From Acidimicrobiia bacterium (lineage in GTDB: Bacteria > Actinomycetota > Acidimicrobiia > Acidimicrobiales > MedAcidi-G1): 64,000 nucleotides of DNA. The position numbers were made by a program, and so were the translations under genes. This document shows positions 16,428 to 24,927 of the stretch, one piece after another (position 1 is the first letter of the stretch; the number at the start of each line of letters is the position of its first letter). Under the pieces are notes generated by a model, which ran no database searches, was not told where the DNA came from, and saw only the letters and a list, made by a program, of their open reading frames with translations. The stretch lies in contig DUCC01000034.1 in the NCBI GenBank assembly GCA_012959995.1, positions 124,001 through 188,000 of the forward strand, in the 5' to 3' direction.

Positions 16428-17693
16428 TTAAGGGTGAATGAGCCGATCAGGCAACACCCGTACCACGGCAGAAATAGCTCGATAAGTAGCCTCCGCCATG
16501 CCCGCATCTTCCTCACGCATCAAGTTGGCCATAACTCTTAACGCCCACTCCATCAACGGTTGTGAGCGCATACCCACCCGGGTCAACTCACGAATCAAGG
16601 TCGGGTTACCAATAATACGAGCGAACAAACTGGCCACCCGAAAATAGTCGCCGTACTCCTCGTCAAGCATGCCCGGGTAACGGGTCAACACTTCTGCATC
16701 GCCACGAGCCACCGCTTCGGCAATCAAACCGGCCGCCAAACGACCCGTCTCATAGGCGTAATCAATGCCCTCGCCATTAAACGGATTCACCGAACCAGCG
16801 GCATCGCCCACCACCAACCAGTTGGGGCCCGCCTTGGGGCCCACCGAACCAGCCATAGGCAAACGCCCACCAGTCGGCGGAGCAATAGGAGAAGTCGGGT
16901 CAATCTGCCAATGCTCCGGCAACGAATAAGCAAACTCTTCAAACAAATGACTGGTGTTAATCGATTTGTAATCGCGAAAAGTGGACAACAAACCAATACC
17001 TACATTGATGGTGCCGTTACCGACCGGAAAAATCCAGCCATAACCGGGCATGGCATTACCTTGCCGGTCACGTACATCGAGCGAACTTTCAATCCACGGA
17101 TCATCATGCAACGGGCTCTCAAAATAGCCTCGAATAGCGATACCCATAGGGAAACTCTTGTCACGGGCCGTACCCAAAGCCCGGCCAAAACGAGAATTAG
17201 CGCCATCAGCGATAACCAAGTACCTGGCCCGAATTTCGTGTTCCGTATCTGAAGCTTTATCCAAAACCACGGCGCCCGTTATCTGGTCATTGGCGTCGGT
17301 CATGGGCCGCACCGCCTCGGTGCCCATCAACAACGTGGCCCCCGCCTCCACGGCATTGTCGGCCACAAAAGCATCTAAGTCGTAGCGCCGCACCACATAG
17401 CCATGACTCGGAAACACCTCATGGTCGGGCCACTTCATCTCTAACGTGCGGCCATGGGCAATAGCCCGCAAGCCATCAAACTTGTGGTACTTGGCCAACT
17501 CATCAGCCAGGCCCATCTCTTCGAGTTGATGTACGGCCCGAGGTGGCACGCCATCACCACAAGTTTTATCCCGAGGAAAAACCTTGCGCTCCACAAAAAC
17601 CACATCAAGGCCCGCCTGAGCAGCCCAATAAGCGGTAGCGGCACCCGCCGGGCCGCCGCCCACAATTAAAAGGTCGTAAACGTGTTCAGCCAT
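16428..17693 (-). CDS. Geranylgeranyl/menaquinone reductase-like FAD oxidoreductase
   Basis: A 421-residue flavoprotein with the dinucleotide motif LLIVGGGPAGAATAYWAA near the N-terminus, FPRDKTCGDGVPPRAV (the hallmark of geranylgeranyl reductases), YLVIADGANSRFGRAL and WLVVGDAAGSVNPFNGEGIDYA. The family saturates isoprenoid double bonds; the mycobacterial member MenJ saturates one isoprene unit of menaquinone. Position next to cytochrome and nuo genes favours a quinone-tail role, but archaeal-type lipid or carotenoid substrates are not excluded. Confidence 0.85.
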   Translation of the reverse strand: MAEHVYDLLIVGGGPAGAATAYWAAQAGLDVVFVERKVFPRDKTCGDGVPPRAVHQLEEMGLADELAKYHKFDGLRAIAHGRTLEMKWPDHEVFPSHGYVVRRYDLDAFVADNAVEAGATLLMGTEAVRPMTDANDQITGAVVLDKASDTEHEIRARYLVIADGANSRFGRALGTARDKSFPMGIAIRGYFESPLHDDPWIESSLDVRDRQGNAMPGYGWIFPVGNGTINVGIGLLSTFRDYKSINTSHLFEEFAYSLPEHWQIDPTSPIAPPTGGRLPMAGSVGPKAGPNWLVVGDAAGSVNPFNGEGIDYAYETGRLAAGLIAEAVARGDAEVLTRYPGMLDEEYGDYFRVASLFARIIGNPTLIRELTRVGMRSQPLMEWALRVMANLMREEDAGMAEATYRAISAVVRVLPDRLIHP

Positions 17694-17745
17694 GAGACAA
17701 AACCTGCATTAGTAAGCCGCCCCCCAAAGGGAGGGCCACCATGGG

Positions 17746-18474
17746 TTAGTGGTCGCTGGCCAAAGGGGCCAGCAACTCGTGAAGTTCTTCAACAGTGCTG
17801 GATGCCGGGTCAAAATGTTCCGGCAAGTCAATGGTGCCACCAGCCACTGCGTGGTCAATGGCCTCAGCCAAAGCAACTGCTTTCGCTGACCCACCCAAGA
17901 CGCCCCGCTCGTAAAGCGTGACCCCGAGTAGTTCTTCTGCGGTAAGGACATCGCCCCAACCAGGCATGCCCCCGTTGACGGTACGGCCCTCGCCGTAAGC
18001 ATTGCCCGAGCCGTAGCCATCGGAACCCTTAACAATCCAATCAATTTGATCGGCTACATCTGGGAAAACGGTGACTAAGTCGCCGCTATCAAAAGCAGGA
18101 CCAACCCCACCGGAACCGGTCGCACCGTGGCAAGAAGCGCAACGAGCACCATAAATAAGTTCACCCTCCGCCAAGACGCCATGTGATTCTTCTGGCGGTC
18201 GTTCAAGCGTGCCCACGTAAGCAAAAGCCCACAACGGCAACAAAATAAGGGCGCTGGCTGCCCACCAAGGAATCTTCTTGCGAGCATTGGCGGCCGCAAC
18301 ATAAGGGGCAACGGGCGCCGGAGGGGCTTCCTCGACAGGAGCGGCCGGCGTTGGCGCAGCAGCCGCTGGAGTTTCTACAACTTTGCTATCGGCCGCAGTA
18401 TCAGCCGGGGCATCAGACTTATCGCCGCGCGCTTTTTTTGAACGCTTCAATAGGTGCTCAGGTATTTCAGTCAA
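17746..18474 (-). CDS. Membrane-anchored mono-haem cytochrome c
   Basis: A 242-residue protein: N-terminal motif MTEIPEHLLKRSKKARG, an Ala/Pro/Glu-rich linker, one membrane span (about residues 69-88, WWAASALILLPLWAFAYVG), then a cytochrome c domain with CASCH (112-116) and a probable Met ligand in GGMPGWGDVLTAEEL. I placed the start at TTG 18474 because GGAGAA lies 8 nt upstream and the sequence then matches the N-terminus of the cytochrome b C-terminal protein at 20523; the frame stays open to 18594. It probably carries electrons from the bc complex to an oxidase. Confidence 0.8.
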   Translation of the reverse strand: MTEIPEHLLKRSKKARGDKSDAPADTAADSKVVETPAAAAPTPAAPVEEAPPAPVAPYVAAANARKKIPWWAASALILLPLWAFAYVGTLERPPEESHGVLAEGELIYGARCASCHGATGSGGVGPAFDSGDLVTVFPDVADQIDWIVKGSDGYGSGNAYGEGRTVNGGMPGWGDVLTAEELLGVTLYERGVLGGSAKAVALAEAIDHAVAGGTIDLPEHFDPASSTVEELHELLAPLASDH

Positions 18475-18805
18475 CGTGTTCTCCGGGGCGACGGTTTTAA
18501 TGATGGACGGTAGGTCGAAACTTACCGTTAGGCACGTTCGGCAGGGTAGCGGGGACGGTAGGCCAAATGGTGTCTTAATGACCACCTCGGCCAAAAGAGT
18601 TCAAAAAGAAGTTGCAAGAGAATGCGTGGCAGAGGTGGTAGGGGCCACCTGCCGCGTGATAGAACTTGGACGTAAGAAAAAGAAGTCGACAGAGTTCTCT
18701 TGGCAAGTTGCCTTGGATCCCACTCGGTCGGTTACGCTGGTGTTCGCACCGGTTTGTGCAATATTTCACAAAGTCCCTATTCGTCTTGCGAGGAGTACCA
18801 ACGAC
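18475..18805. promoter_or_regulatory. 331-bp divergent control region of the respiratory cluster
   Basis: This gap separates the minus-strand cytochrome c gene from the plus-strand bc/nuo block. It contains a hairpin (GGCAG-AGGTGG to CCACC-TGCC, about 18629-18656), the Rex operator at 18753-18772, and a GCGAGGAG ribosome site before ATG 18806. A -10-like TACGCT is at 18733-18738. No ORF here looks real. Confidence 0.6.
18753..18772. promoter_or_regulatory. Rex operator (ROP) upstream of the cytochrome bc / nuo block
   Basis: TTTGTGCAATATTTCACAAA is a 20-bp inverted repeat with a single mismatched pair. It fits the Rex consensus TTGTGA-N6-TCACAA with one departure (C for A at the sixth core position). 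It ends 33 bp before the start codon at 18806, a repressing position near the transcription start. Rex itself is encoded at 8810-9451. Confidence 0.85.
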
Positions 18806-19261
18806 ATGGTCGCGTTTGCCGCATCCATCATTGTCACCATGTTGCTCGTCTGGGGCGTCAACTGGTACCAAAAACGTTGCCCTCAAGACAAAGTCTTTAC
18901 CTGGGGCGAAGCCATGGCCTTCGCCACCTACGTCTTCCTCATCCTCTTCTGGGTCTACGGCGTCGTACCCCACCAATGGCTCACCTGGGCCGACAGCGAA
19001 CTCAACTGGCGCCCCGACCGCTACGTAGTCGGACCCACCCTCTTCTGGACCGGCGACCAAGGCATCGTGGAATGGGCCCTCCCCTTCACCACCACCTACC
19101 AACTACTCCGCGACTTCATCGCCGTCGGCATCTACATAGGGATCCTCGCCGGCAACGTTTCGATGTGGCGCTCTTGGCAAGAACGTGGCCAAGAAACAAC
19201 CGCCCCCACCCCAACTTCAGAATACGGCCGCCCCTTGCTCAAAGAAGGAGCAGGTGCGTGA
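18806..19261 (+). CDS. Small membrane protein heading the cytochrome bc cluster
   Basis: A 151-residue protein with three likely membrane spans (about residues 2-18, 36-55 and 104-122) and an unusually Trp/Tyr-rich middle (QWLTWADSELNWRPDRYV). Start ATG 18806 follows GAGGAG; the frame is open much further upstream but without a better start. No family recognised. Being first in the Rex-controlled block and overlapping the ferredoxin gene (GTGA) suggests an accessory or anchor subunit of the quinol-cytochrome c complex. Confidence 0.75.
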   Translation: MVAFAASIIVTMLLVWGVNWYQKRCPQDKVFTWGEAMAFATYVFLILFWVYGVVPHQWLTWADSELNWRPDRYVVGPTLFWTGDQGIVEWALPFTTTYQLLRDFIAVGIYIGILAGNVSMWRSWQERGQETTAPTPTSEYGRPLLKEGAGA

Positions 19262-19674
19262 GCCTCGTAGACGCCAACCCGCCACTTCCTACCTTCATCG
19301 ACGACTACGTCCTTCATCAGGTAGATGCCGACTGGCTGCTCAAATCGGTTAAACCCAAACAGTTCATTCACATCGACCAAGCCGAATGCATCATGTGCGA
19401 AGGCTGCGTCGACATCTGTCCATGGAAATGCATCCACATGGTGCAACCCGGGGCCATCGCTGAAGCCAACGGCACCGAACTTCCCGGTGACGACCCCAGC
19501 GACCACGTAATCTTCACCATCGACGACGATGCCTGCACCCGGTGTGCACTCTGCGTCGACCGGTGCCCCACTGGGGTAATCATTCTGGGTAAAATCAGCG
19601 CCGCCGGCGCCGACGGAGATGCCCATCAGCGCACCAACACTCATGGCTACGGCTATGGGATGCGGTTGGGTTAA
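19258..19674 (+). CDS. 2[4Fe-4S] ferredoxin-type protein
   Basis: A 138-residue protein with two cluster motifs: Cys44-x2-Cys47-x2-Cys50-x3-Cys54 (CIMCEGCVDICP) and Cys93-x2-Cys96-x2-Cys99-x3-Cys103 (CTRCALCVDRCP), separated by an acidic insert and flanked by a His/Gly-rich tail. GTG 19258 overlaps the preceding stop. Such proteins sit with bc genes in some actinobacteria; it may carry electrons to or from the bc complex. The 11-subunit complex I lower in the same block lacks an NADH module and would need such a donor, but that link is inference. Confidence 0.85.
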   Translation: MSLVDANPPLPTFIDDYVLHQVDADWLLKSVKPKQFIHIDQAECIMCEGCVDICPWKCIHMVQPGAIAEANGTELPGDDPSDHVIFTIDDDACTRCALCVDRCPTGVIILGKISAAGADGDAHQRTNTHGYGYGMRLG

Positions 19675-19719
19675 CACACAAAACTATCTAAATAACTTCT
19701 GCAGGGGAAAGAGAAAACG

Positions 19720-20508
19720 GTGGCCGAAGAAAACGGCAAGAAATCAACTGGGCAGGCGCTCCAAGAGCGCATGGGTCAGATGGGTGAACAGATGAAGGGC
19801 TCACAAGCCTGGGCGTCTATCTTCCGTCCTGGCTCAATCTTCCGCAAGGGCTACAGCGATAGCCCCCGGAACCGCTCATACGTGATCATGAACAGCGTGC
19901 TCTACCACCTTCACCCGGTGAAGGTAAAGCGCCACGCCGTCAAAGTCAGCTACACCCTTTGCCTCGGCGGGTTGAGCTTCTTTTTGTTCATCCTGCTCAC
20001 CGTGACCGGCATTTTCTTAATGTTCTTCTACCGCCCCACCGCCGCACAGGCCTGGGACGACATCCAAATCTTGCAAACCGCCGTCGGTTTCGGCCTCTTG
20101 GTACGAAATATGCACCGCTGGGCCGCCCACCTCATGGTCATCTCGGTGTTCCTACACATGGCTCGAGTCTTCTACCACGGCGCCTACAAGCCACCGCGTG
20201 AATTCAACTGGGTCATCGGCGTCATGTTGCTGCAATTCACCCTGCTGCTTTCCTTCACCGGCTACCTCTTGCCCTGGGACCAACTCGCTCTCTGGGCGGT
20301 AACGGTAGGGACCAACATGATGGGCTTTACCCCGGTATTTGGTCAACAAGTACGTTTCGTCCTCTTGGGCGGCGTAGAAATCGGCACCGACACATTGTTG
20401 CGGTGGTACGTATTACACGTACTGATGTTGCCCTTTGTCCTGGTCATATTTATGGCTATCCACTTCTGGCGCGTCCGTAAAGACGGCGGCATCTCTGGAC
20501 CTCTTTAG
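19720..20508 (+). CDS. Cytochrome b, N-terminal (b6-type) subunit
   Basis: A 262-residue membrane protein with four spans and the b-haem histidines in RNMHRWAAHLM and RWYVLHVLML, plus FLHMARVFYHGAYK. GYLLPWDQLALWAVTVGTNM is the Qo-side signature. It stops after the fourth helix, like cytochrome b6, where Streptomyces and Mycobacterium QcrB is one long fused protein. It oxidises menaquinol within the membrane. The GTG 19720 start has GGGGAAAGAG upstream; a hydrophilic 55-residue N-terminus precedes the first span. Confidence 0.93.
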   Translation: MAEENGKKSTGQALQERMGQMGEQMKGSQAWASIFRPGSIFRKGYSDSPRNRSYVIMNSVLYHLHPVKVKRHAVKVSYTLCLGGLSFFLFILLTVTGIFLMFFYRPTAAQAWDDIQILQTAVGFGLLVRNMHRWAAHLMVISVFLHMARVFYHGAYKPPREFNWVIGVMLLQFTLLLSFTGYLLPWDQLALWAVTVGTNMMGFTPVFGQQVRFVLLGGVEIGTDTLLRWYVLHVLMLPFVLVIFMAIHFWRVRKDGGISGPL

Positions 20509-20522
20509 GCCGAGGAGACACC

Positions 20523-21245
20523 ATGACTGAGATACCCGAACACCTCCGCAAACGAGCCGAAGAAGCTCGAGCAAAAGCCGCAGCCGCCCAAGGAGGCGAC
20601 GCTCCAGCAGCCGACGCCCCCGCAGCCAGCGGCGACGCACCAGCCAGCGGAGACAAAATCCCCGCCAACCTCTTAGATCGCACCACACCAGCCACTGGTC
20701 AAGCAGTTCCAGCAGGCGACGGCGCCCCAGCCATGGGCAGCGGCCCCGACGGGCACACTCAACGCTTGTTGACCGTCGTAAAATCCGGGTCGATTCAAGA
20801 CGTAAAAATGACCCCGCAAGACAAGGTCCACGTATGGCCCCACTTGCTGGTCATCGAATTCTTGGCCGCCCTAGCGATAACCCTGTTCACCACCCTGTTC
20901 TCCATCTTCGTCAACGCTCCCTTGCTGGAGTTAGCCGACTTCAACAAAACCCCCAACCCCTCGAAAGCCCCTTGGTATTTCTTGGGTCTGCAAGAACTGT
21001 TGACCATGTTCCACCCCATGGTGGCCGGGGTAACCATCCCCGGTATGGGCTTGATCCTTTTGGTCATGGCCCCCTACATGGATAAAAACCCTTCCAAGAA
21101 GCCAGAAGATCGCAAGTTCGCTATCTCGCTTATGACCGTGCACTTCATGTTCTGGGCCGTGCTGGTCATGATCGGATCGTTCTTCCGTGGCCCTGGATTC
21201 AACTTCGTGTTCCCCTGGAACGCCGGCCTCTTCTTCGAACTGTGA
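20523..21245 (+). CDS. Cytochrome b, C-terminal (subunit IV-type) protein
   Basis: A 240-residue protein with three spans and KAPWYFLGLQELL, the equivalent of the PEWY loop of the Qo site. The first 90 or so residues are a soluble extension: MTEIPEHLRKRAEEARAKAAA, then an Ala/Pro/Asp-rich linker. The extension begins with the same motif as the cytochrome c at 17746-18474. GAGGAGACACC precedes the ATG. It completes cytochrome b with the preceding gene. Confidence 0.92.
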   Translation: MTEIPEHLRKRAEEARAKAAAAQGGDAPAADAPAASGDAPASGDKIPANLLDRTTPATGQAVPAGDGAPAMGSGPDGHTQRLLTVVKSGSIQDVKMTPQDKVHVWPHLLVIEFLAALAITLFTTLFSIFVNAPLLELADFNKTPNPSKAPWYFLGLQELLTMFHPMVAGVTIPGMGLILLVMAPYMDKNPSKKPEDRKFAISLMTVHFMFWAVLVMIGSFFRGPGFNFVFPWNAGLFFEL

Positions 21246-22123
21246 GCACTATGTCTATTATCGCCATCATCATCCTGGCCGTTTTGGCCGTCGCCGTTTT
21301 GGTCGGAGCATCAAAGCGCCGCGACCGCAGCGCAGCCGGCTTATCTAAAGAAGCTCGCCGCAACGATAAAGCCAACCCCGCTTTGGCCGATGCAGATGCC
21401 GACACCGGCCCAACCGGCCGTGAAGTAGAAGCCGCCGCCGTAACCGCCCGCAACGAAGCCGACGCCCCGGTAGTGCCCTCGGCCCCCGACGAGCCCTTCG
21501 TAACCCCCGACCCAGTAGCCCTCGGGGTTACCCGCCGACAATTCTTCAACCGCAGCCTGGTAGGCATGATGGGCTTCGGCCTCAGTGGCTTCGGCGCCGC
21601 CTGCATCGCCTTCCTCTGGCCACAAGGGGTCAGCGGCTTCGGCTCAAAAATTAAAGTCGGCAACATTATTGAAATCTTGGCCGAAATCAAAACTAACAAC
21701 GGGTTCCTCTACAAACCCGAAGGCCGCATGTGGATTACCGCCTACCCCAACGGTGCCGTAGAAAAAGCCCGCAACACATACTCTGCCGTAGAACTCACCG
21801 GCATGACCGTTGGCGTAGACCAAGGCTTTGACGCCGGCGTAATTGCCCTCTACCAAAAATGCCCCCACCTGGGCTGCCGAGTACCCAACTGTGTGTCATC
21901 CCAATGGTTCGAATGCCCCTGCCACGGCTCGCAATACAACCAGGTTGGCGAAAAACGAGGCGGCCCCGCCCCGCGCGGCATGGACCGATTCGCCGTTTCC
22001 GTCGACGGAGGCGTGCTCACCGTAGATACCGGAACCATCGTCCAGGGCCCACCCATCGGGACCAACACCACCGGCCAAGAAGCCGAAGGACCCAACTGTA
22101 TTAGTGAGGCAGGCGGCCACTAG
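21242..22123 (+). CDS. Rieske [2Fe-2S] protein
   Basis: A 293-residue protein with a first membrane span (about residues 4-22), a long acidic linker, a TAT-like TRRQFFNRS (98-105) before a second span, then the Rieske fold with CPHLGC (207-212) and CPCHGS (225-230) ligating the cluster. It passes electrons from menaquinol to cytochrome c. GTG 21242 overlaps the previous stop; ATG 21251 is an alternative. Two spans before the cluster domain resemble the multi-span actinobacterial QcrA. Confidence 0.93.
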   Translation: MSTMSIIAIIILAVLAVAVLVGASKRRDRSAAGLSKEARRNDKANPALADADADTGPTGREVEAAAVTARNEADAPVVPSAPDEPFVTPDPVALGVTRRQFFNRSLVGMMGFGLSGFGAACIAFLWPQGVSGFGSKIKVGNIIEILAEIKTNNGFLYKPEGRMWITAYPNGAVEKARNTYSAVELTGMTVGVDQGFDAGVIALYQKCPHLGCRVPNCVSSQWFECPCHGSQYNQVGEKRGGPAPRGMDRFAVSVDGGVLTVDTGTIVQGPPIGTNTTGQEAEGPNCISEAGGH

Positions 22124-22156
22124 GCCCGCCTTGTCCAGGAGAACCTCGAGAACCAC

Positions 22157-23371
22157 ATGACTTCACTTATCCTCGCCGCCAGCACCCAACGATCCATAGG
22201 TTGGGTCCTCGCCACCATCGTGGTGGTGGGCTTTGCCGTCTACCTGCTCTTCAGCTTCCGCATTGGCAAGCAAGAACTCGGATCAGAAATAGACACCGCC
22301 GCCAACCGCGTCCCCCACTACGACGACGACGAACTCGAAACCCGCCGTTTGGACTCTCACCTCGGCTGGTCGCTGGTAACCCTGGCCGCCGTATCAATGA
22401 TCCTGCCCTTGTACTGGCTCATGGAACCGGCCCGCCAAGAAAACGCAGCCGAAACCTGGGTACGTCGCTTCGAAAGCCGCGGCGGACAAGAATTTGAAAG
22501 CGCCTGCTCAAGCTGTCACGGCCCCGGCGGCGTAGGCGGTGTAGCGGCCTTCACCCTGGTAGACAGCGACGGCGGATTCGTCGCCCAAGTGGACTGGAAA
22601 GCCCCGGCCCTAACCACCGTGCTTTCCCGCTACGACGAATCCGAAGTCGAGTTCATTTTGAACTACGGCCGGCCCGGCACCCCCATGCCCGCTTGGGGCC
22701 TTCCCGGTGGTGGCCCACTGACCGAACAACAAATTCACCAACTGGTGGTCTATCTGCGGTCTATTCAACTTGACCAAGACGAAGCCACCGCAGAAATCGC
22801 CTCCGGCATAGAAACCGGCGTTCGCAACATCGTGATGATGGATGCAGCAGCCGCCATAGACGCCGACGACATCGACGCTGCCGTAGCTGCTTGGCTCGAA
22901 GATGCGGTTGACCCGTCAAGCGACAATTACTTGGCTTACGGCGAACTTCTCTTCAATAACCCGGCCGCCCAAGGCGCCAACAGTTGTGCACGCTGCCACA
23001 CACCCGGGTTCTCCTACGGAGCCACCAACGCCGACAGCACCGACGCCCTTTTAGCCGAGTGGCCGGGCCTTAGCGAAGGCGGACTACTCACCGGATGGCA
23101 ACCCGGCGCCGGCCACGTAGGCCCCAGCCTCTCTGGCGTAGAAGCGCATTTCCCCACCGCCGATGGCCAAACCGACTTCGTGCTTTCTGGCTCTGAAGTA
23201 GGCGTGGGCTACGGCAACGCCCGCAGCGGCACCGGCATCATGCCGGGCTTTGGAGGCCGGGTCGACGACGACCTGCTCGACAAAGAAACCGGTAAATCCG
23301 TTAACTACAGCCAACTGCTGACCCGTGAACAAGCCGCTGCCATAGTGGCTTACGAGAGGAGCCTCCGATGA
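22157..23371 (+). CDS. Dihaem cytochrome c of the bc complex
   Basis: A 404-residue protein with two membrane spans (about 14-33 and 70-88) and two haem motifs, CSSCH (117-121) and CARCH (277-281), each in a cytochrome c domain (GTPMPAWG and GIMPGFGG supply likely Met ligands). Actinobacterial QcrC is likewise dihaem and lets the bc complex hand electrons directly to the oxidase; this protein probably does the same. AGGAGAACC precedes the ATG. It overlaps the next gene by ATGA. Confidence 0.88.
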   Translation: MTSLILAASTQRSIGWVLATIVVVGFAVYLLFSFRIGKQELGSEIDTAANRVPHYDDDELETRRLDSHLGWSLVTLAAVSMILPLYWLMEPARQENAAETWVRRFESRGGQEFESACSSCHGPGGVGGVAAFTLVDSDGGFVAQVDWKAPALTTVLSRYDESEVEFILNYGRPGTPMPAWGLPGGGPLTEQQIHQLVVYLRSIQLDQDEATAEIASGIETGVRNIVMMDAAAAIDADDIDAAVAAWLEDAVDPSSDNYLAYGELLFNNPAAQGANSCARCHTPGFSYGATNADSTDALLAEWPGLSEGGLLTGWQPGAGHVGPSLSGVEAHFPTADGQTDFVLSGSEVGVGYGNARSGTGIMPGFGGRVDDDLLDKETGKSVNYSQLLTREQAAAIVAYERSLR

Positions 23372-24378
23372 GCGCCCTACTTATTTTGGGCGGCATCGCC
23401 TGGGACCCAACCATTGCCGGCGCCTTAGTGGTCGCCACCGGGGTAGCCACCTTCATGGGTTCCATTTGGTTGATCCTGTCAACCAACACCGGCATTCGGG
23501 TCGGCACCTTGATCTCTTTCGCCGCCTTCTTCGGCTGGATGACTATTTTGGCCGTCACCTGGTGGATGTACGGTTCGGGCTGGAAAGGTGAAAGCCCCTC
23601 CTGGCAAGTGATTGACATCAACGTGGGCGACCTCGGCCAAAGCGCACTTTTGGAAGCCCGTTTGCTCCCCAACCTTGAAGACCTCAAAAGCGGCTACGAG
23701 TTGGTCTTAGAATCCGGCGACGCCACCGCCATGGCCGAATTCGCCACCCTGCCTTCCGCCGCCGACAACCCGGACCTTTCCGACGCCGAGTTGGCCGCCT
23801 TGCAGGCCTCACGCCAACTCCGCAACGAAACTATCACCCACTCAGAATTGGCTACCGTGGCGCCCAACGTGACCGACGCCGCCGGGTTTAACGACTTCAA
23901 CGACTGGCATTTGTTAGCCACCACCCAAGCCGGCGATGCGCAAGCCCAAGCAATAGCCGACATATTGAACCACCCCTCCATGGGGTTCACCTCAAGCGCT
24001 GATTTTAAAATGTTGGACACCTACACCATGGGTGGCAAACCCACCCTGCAAGAAAACCCCAACCGTCTTGACCGCATCACCCACTGGATAACCAGTTCGG
24101 CTCGACTTACGCACCCCGTGCGCTACACGGTGGTGCAGTTGCAAGAAGTTGTTCACGTCACCGTGGCCCCCGGGGAAACCCCCACCCGCCCGGTGATTGA
24201 CGAAGCCAAATCAGTGGTCTCCGTGATCATGGTTCGTGACCTCGGTTCGGTGCGTTTGCGCCCCGCTTTGGTTGCCTTGGGCTCATTGTTTATCTTTATC
24301 GCACTGTGTTATTGGCTCCACGTACGGGACAAAGAGGTTATGGCCCGTCGTGAGGAGTTCGAAAAAAACGGGAACTGA
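23368..24378 (+). CDS. Unknown membrane protein between the bc genes and nuoA
   Basis: A 336-residue protein with two N-terminal spans (about 15-38 and 44-66), a soluble domain of about 230 residues without Cys or obvious cofactor motif, and one C-terminal span near residues 297-315 followed by a charged tail. I recognise no family. ATGA overlap with the dihaem cytochrome c gene and position directly ahead of nuoA argue that it is a structural or assembly partner of the respiratory complexes. Confidence 0.75.
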   Translation: MSALLILGGIAWDPTIAGALVVATGVATFMGSIWLILSTNTGIRVGTLISFAAFFGWMTILAVTWWMYGSGWKGESPSWQVIDINVGDLGQSALLEARLLPNLEDLKSGYELVLESGDATAMAEFATLPSAADNPDLSDAELAALQASRQLRNETITHSELATVAPNVTDAAGFNDFNDWHLLATTQAGDAQAQAIADILNHPSMGFTSSADFKMLDTYTMGGKPTLQENPNRLDRITHWITSSARLTHPVRYTVVQLQEVVHVTVAPGETPTRPVIDEAKSVVSVIMVRDLGSVRLRPALVALGSLFIFIALCYWLHVRDKEVMARREEFEKNGN

Positions 24379-24420
24379 CCAGGTGACCGCCCCCGCAGTC
24401 GCCGCCTCGCAGGTGTTGAG

Positions 24421-24927
24421 ATGATTGGTCAATACTTACCCATCATCGCTTTAGGCACCTTGGCGACCCTCTTTGCCGCCTTGAGTTTCGTGGCCTCCAA
24501 ATTGTTGGCGCCCCGCAGCCCCAACGACAAAAAACTTGCCCCCTACGAATGTGGCATCATCCCAGAAAAAGAAGCCCCCGAACGCTTCCCCGTGCGTTTC
24601 TTTTTGGTGGCCATGATCTTCATCGTGTTCGACATAGAGATCATCTTCTTCTACCCCTGGGCCATAGCCCACCGCCAAATCGGCCTCTTTGGTCTCATAT
24701 CGGTAGTCATTTTTTCGGCCGCCGTATTTGAATCTTTTATCTACCTCATAGGCAACGGAGCATTGGAATGGGGCCCCGTCCGTCGACAGCGCTTTGCTGA
24801 AAGCCCCACTGGGCTGATTTCGGCCGGGCGCACCGTGGAATCAACCATTCGCCGGACCAACTCGGCGGAAGCCGGCATTCGAGTCGTAGGCACCGAAGGC
24901 CGCTTTAACGAAAACGAGCTGACCTAA
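24421..24927 (+). CDS. nuoA: NADH-quinone oxidoreductase subunit A (first copy)
   Basis: A 168-residue NuoA with three spans; [11 protein letters not shown] and [23 protein letters not shown] are the family motifs (the conserved Cys loop lies near the quinone site). A C-terminal extension of about 45 hydrophilic residues follows the last span. It begins the 14-gene cluster, 42 bp after the unknown membrane protein, and overlaps nuoB by TAATG. Confidence 0.95.
   Translation: MIGQYLPIIALGTLATLFAALSFVASKLLAPRSPNDKKLAPYECGIIPEKEAPERFPVRFFLVAMIFIVFDIEIIFFYPWAIAHRQIGLFGLISVVIFSAAVFESFIYLIGNGALEWGPVRRQRFAESPTGLISAGRTVESTIRRTNSAEAGIRVVGTEGRFNENELT

Noticed and set aside
18575-19102. A 175-codon minus-strand frame across the divergent control region
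   Set aside because: It runs antisense through the membrane protein and over the Rex operator; no homology or ribosome site.
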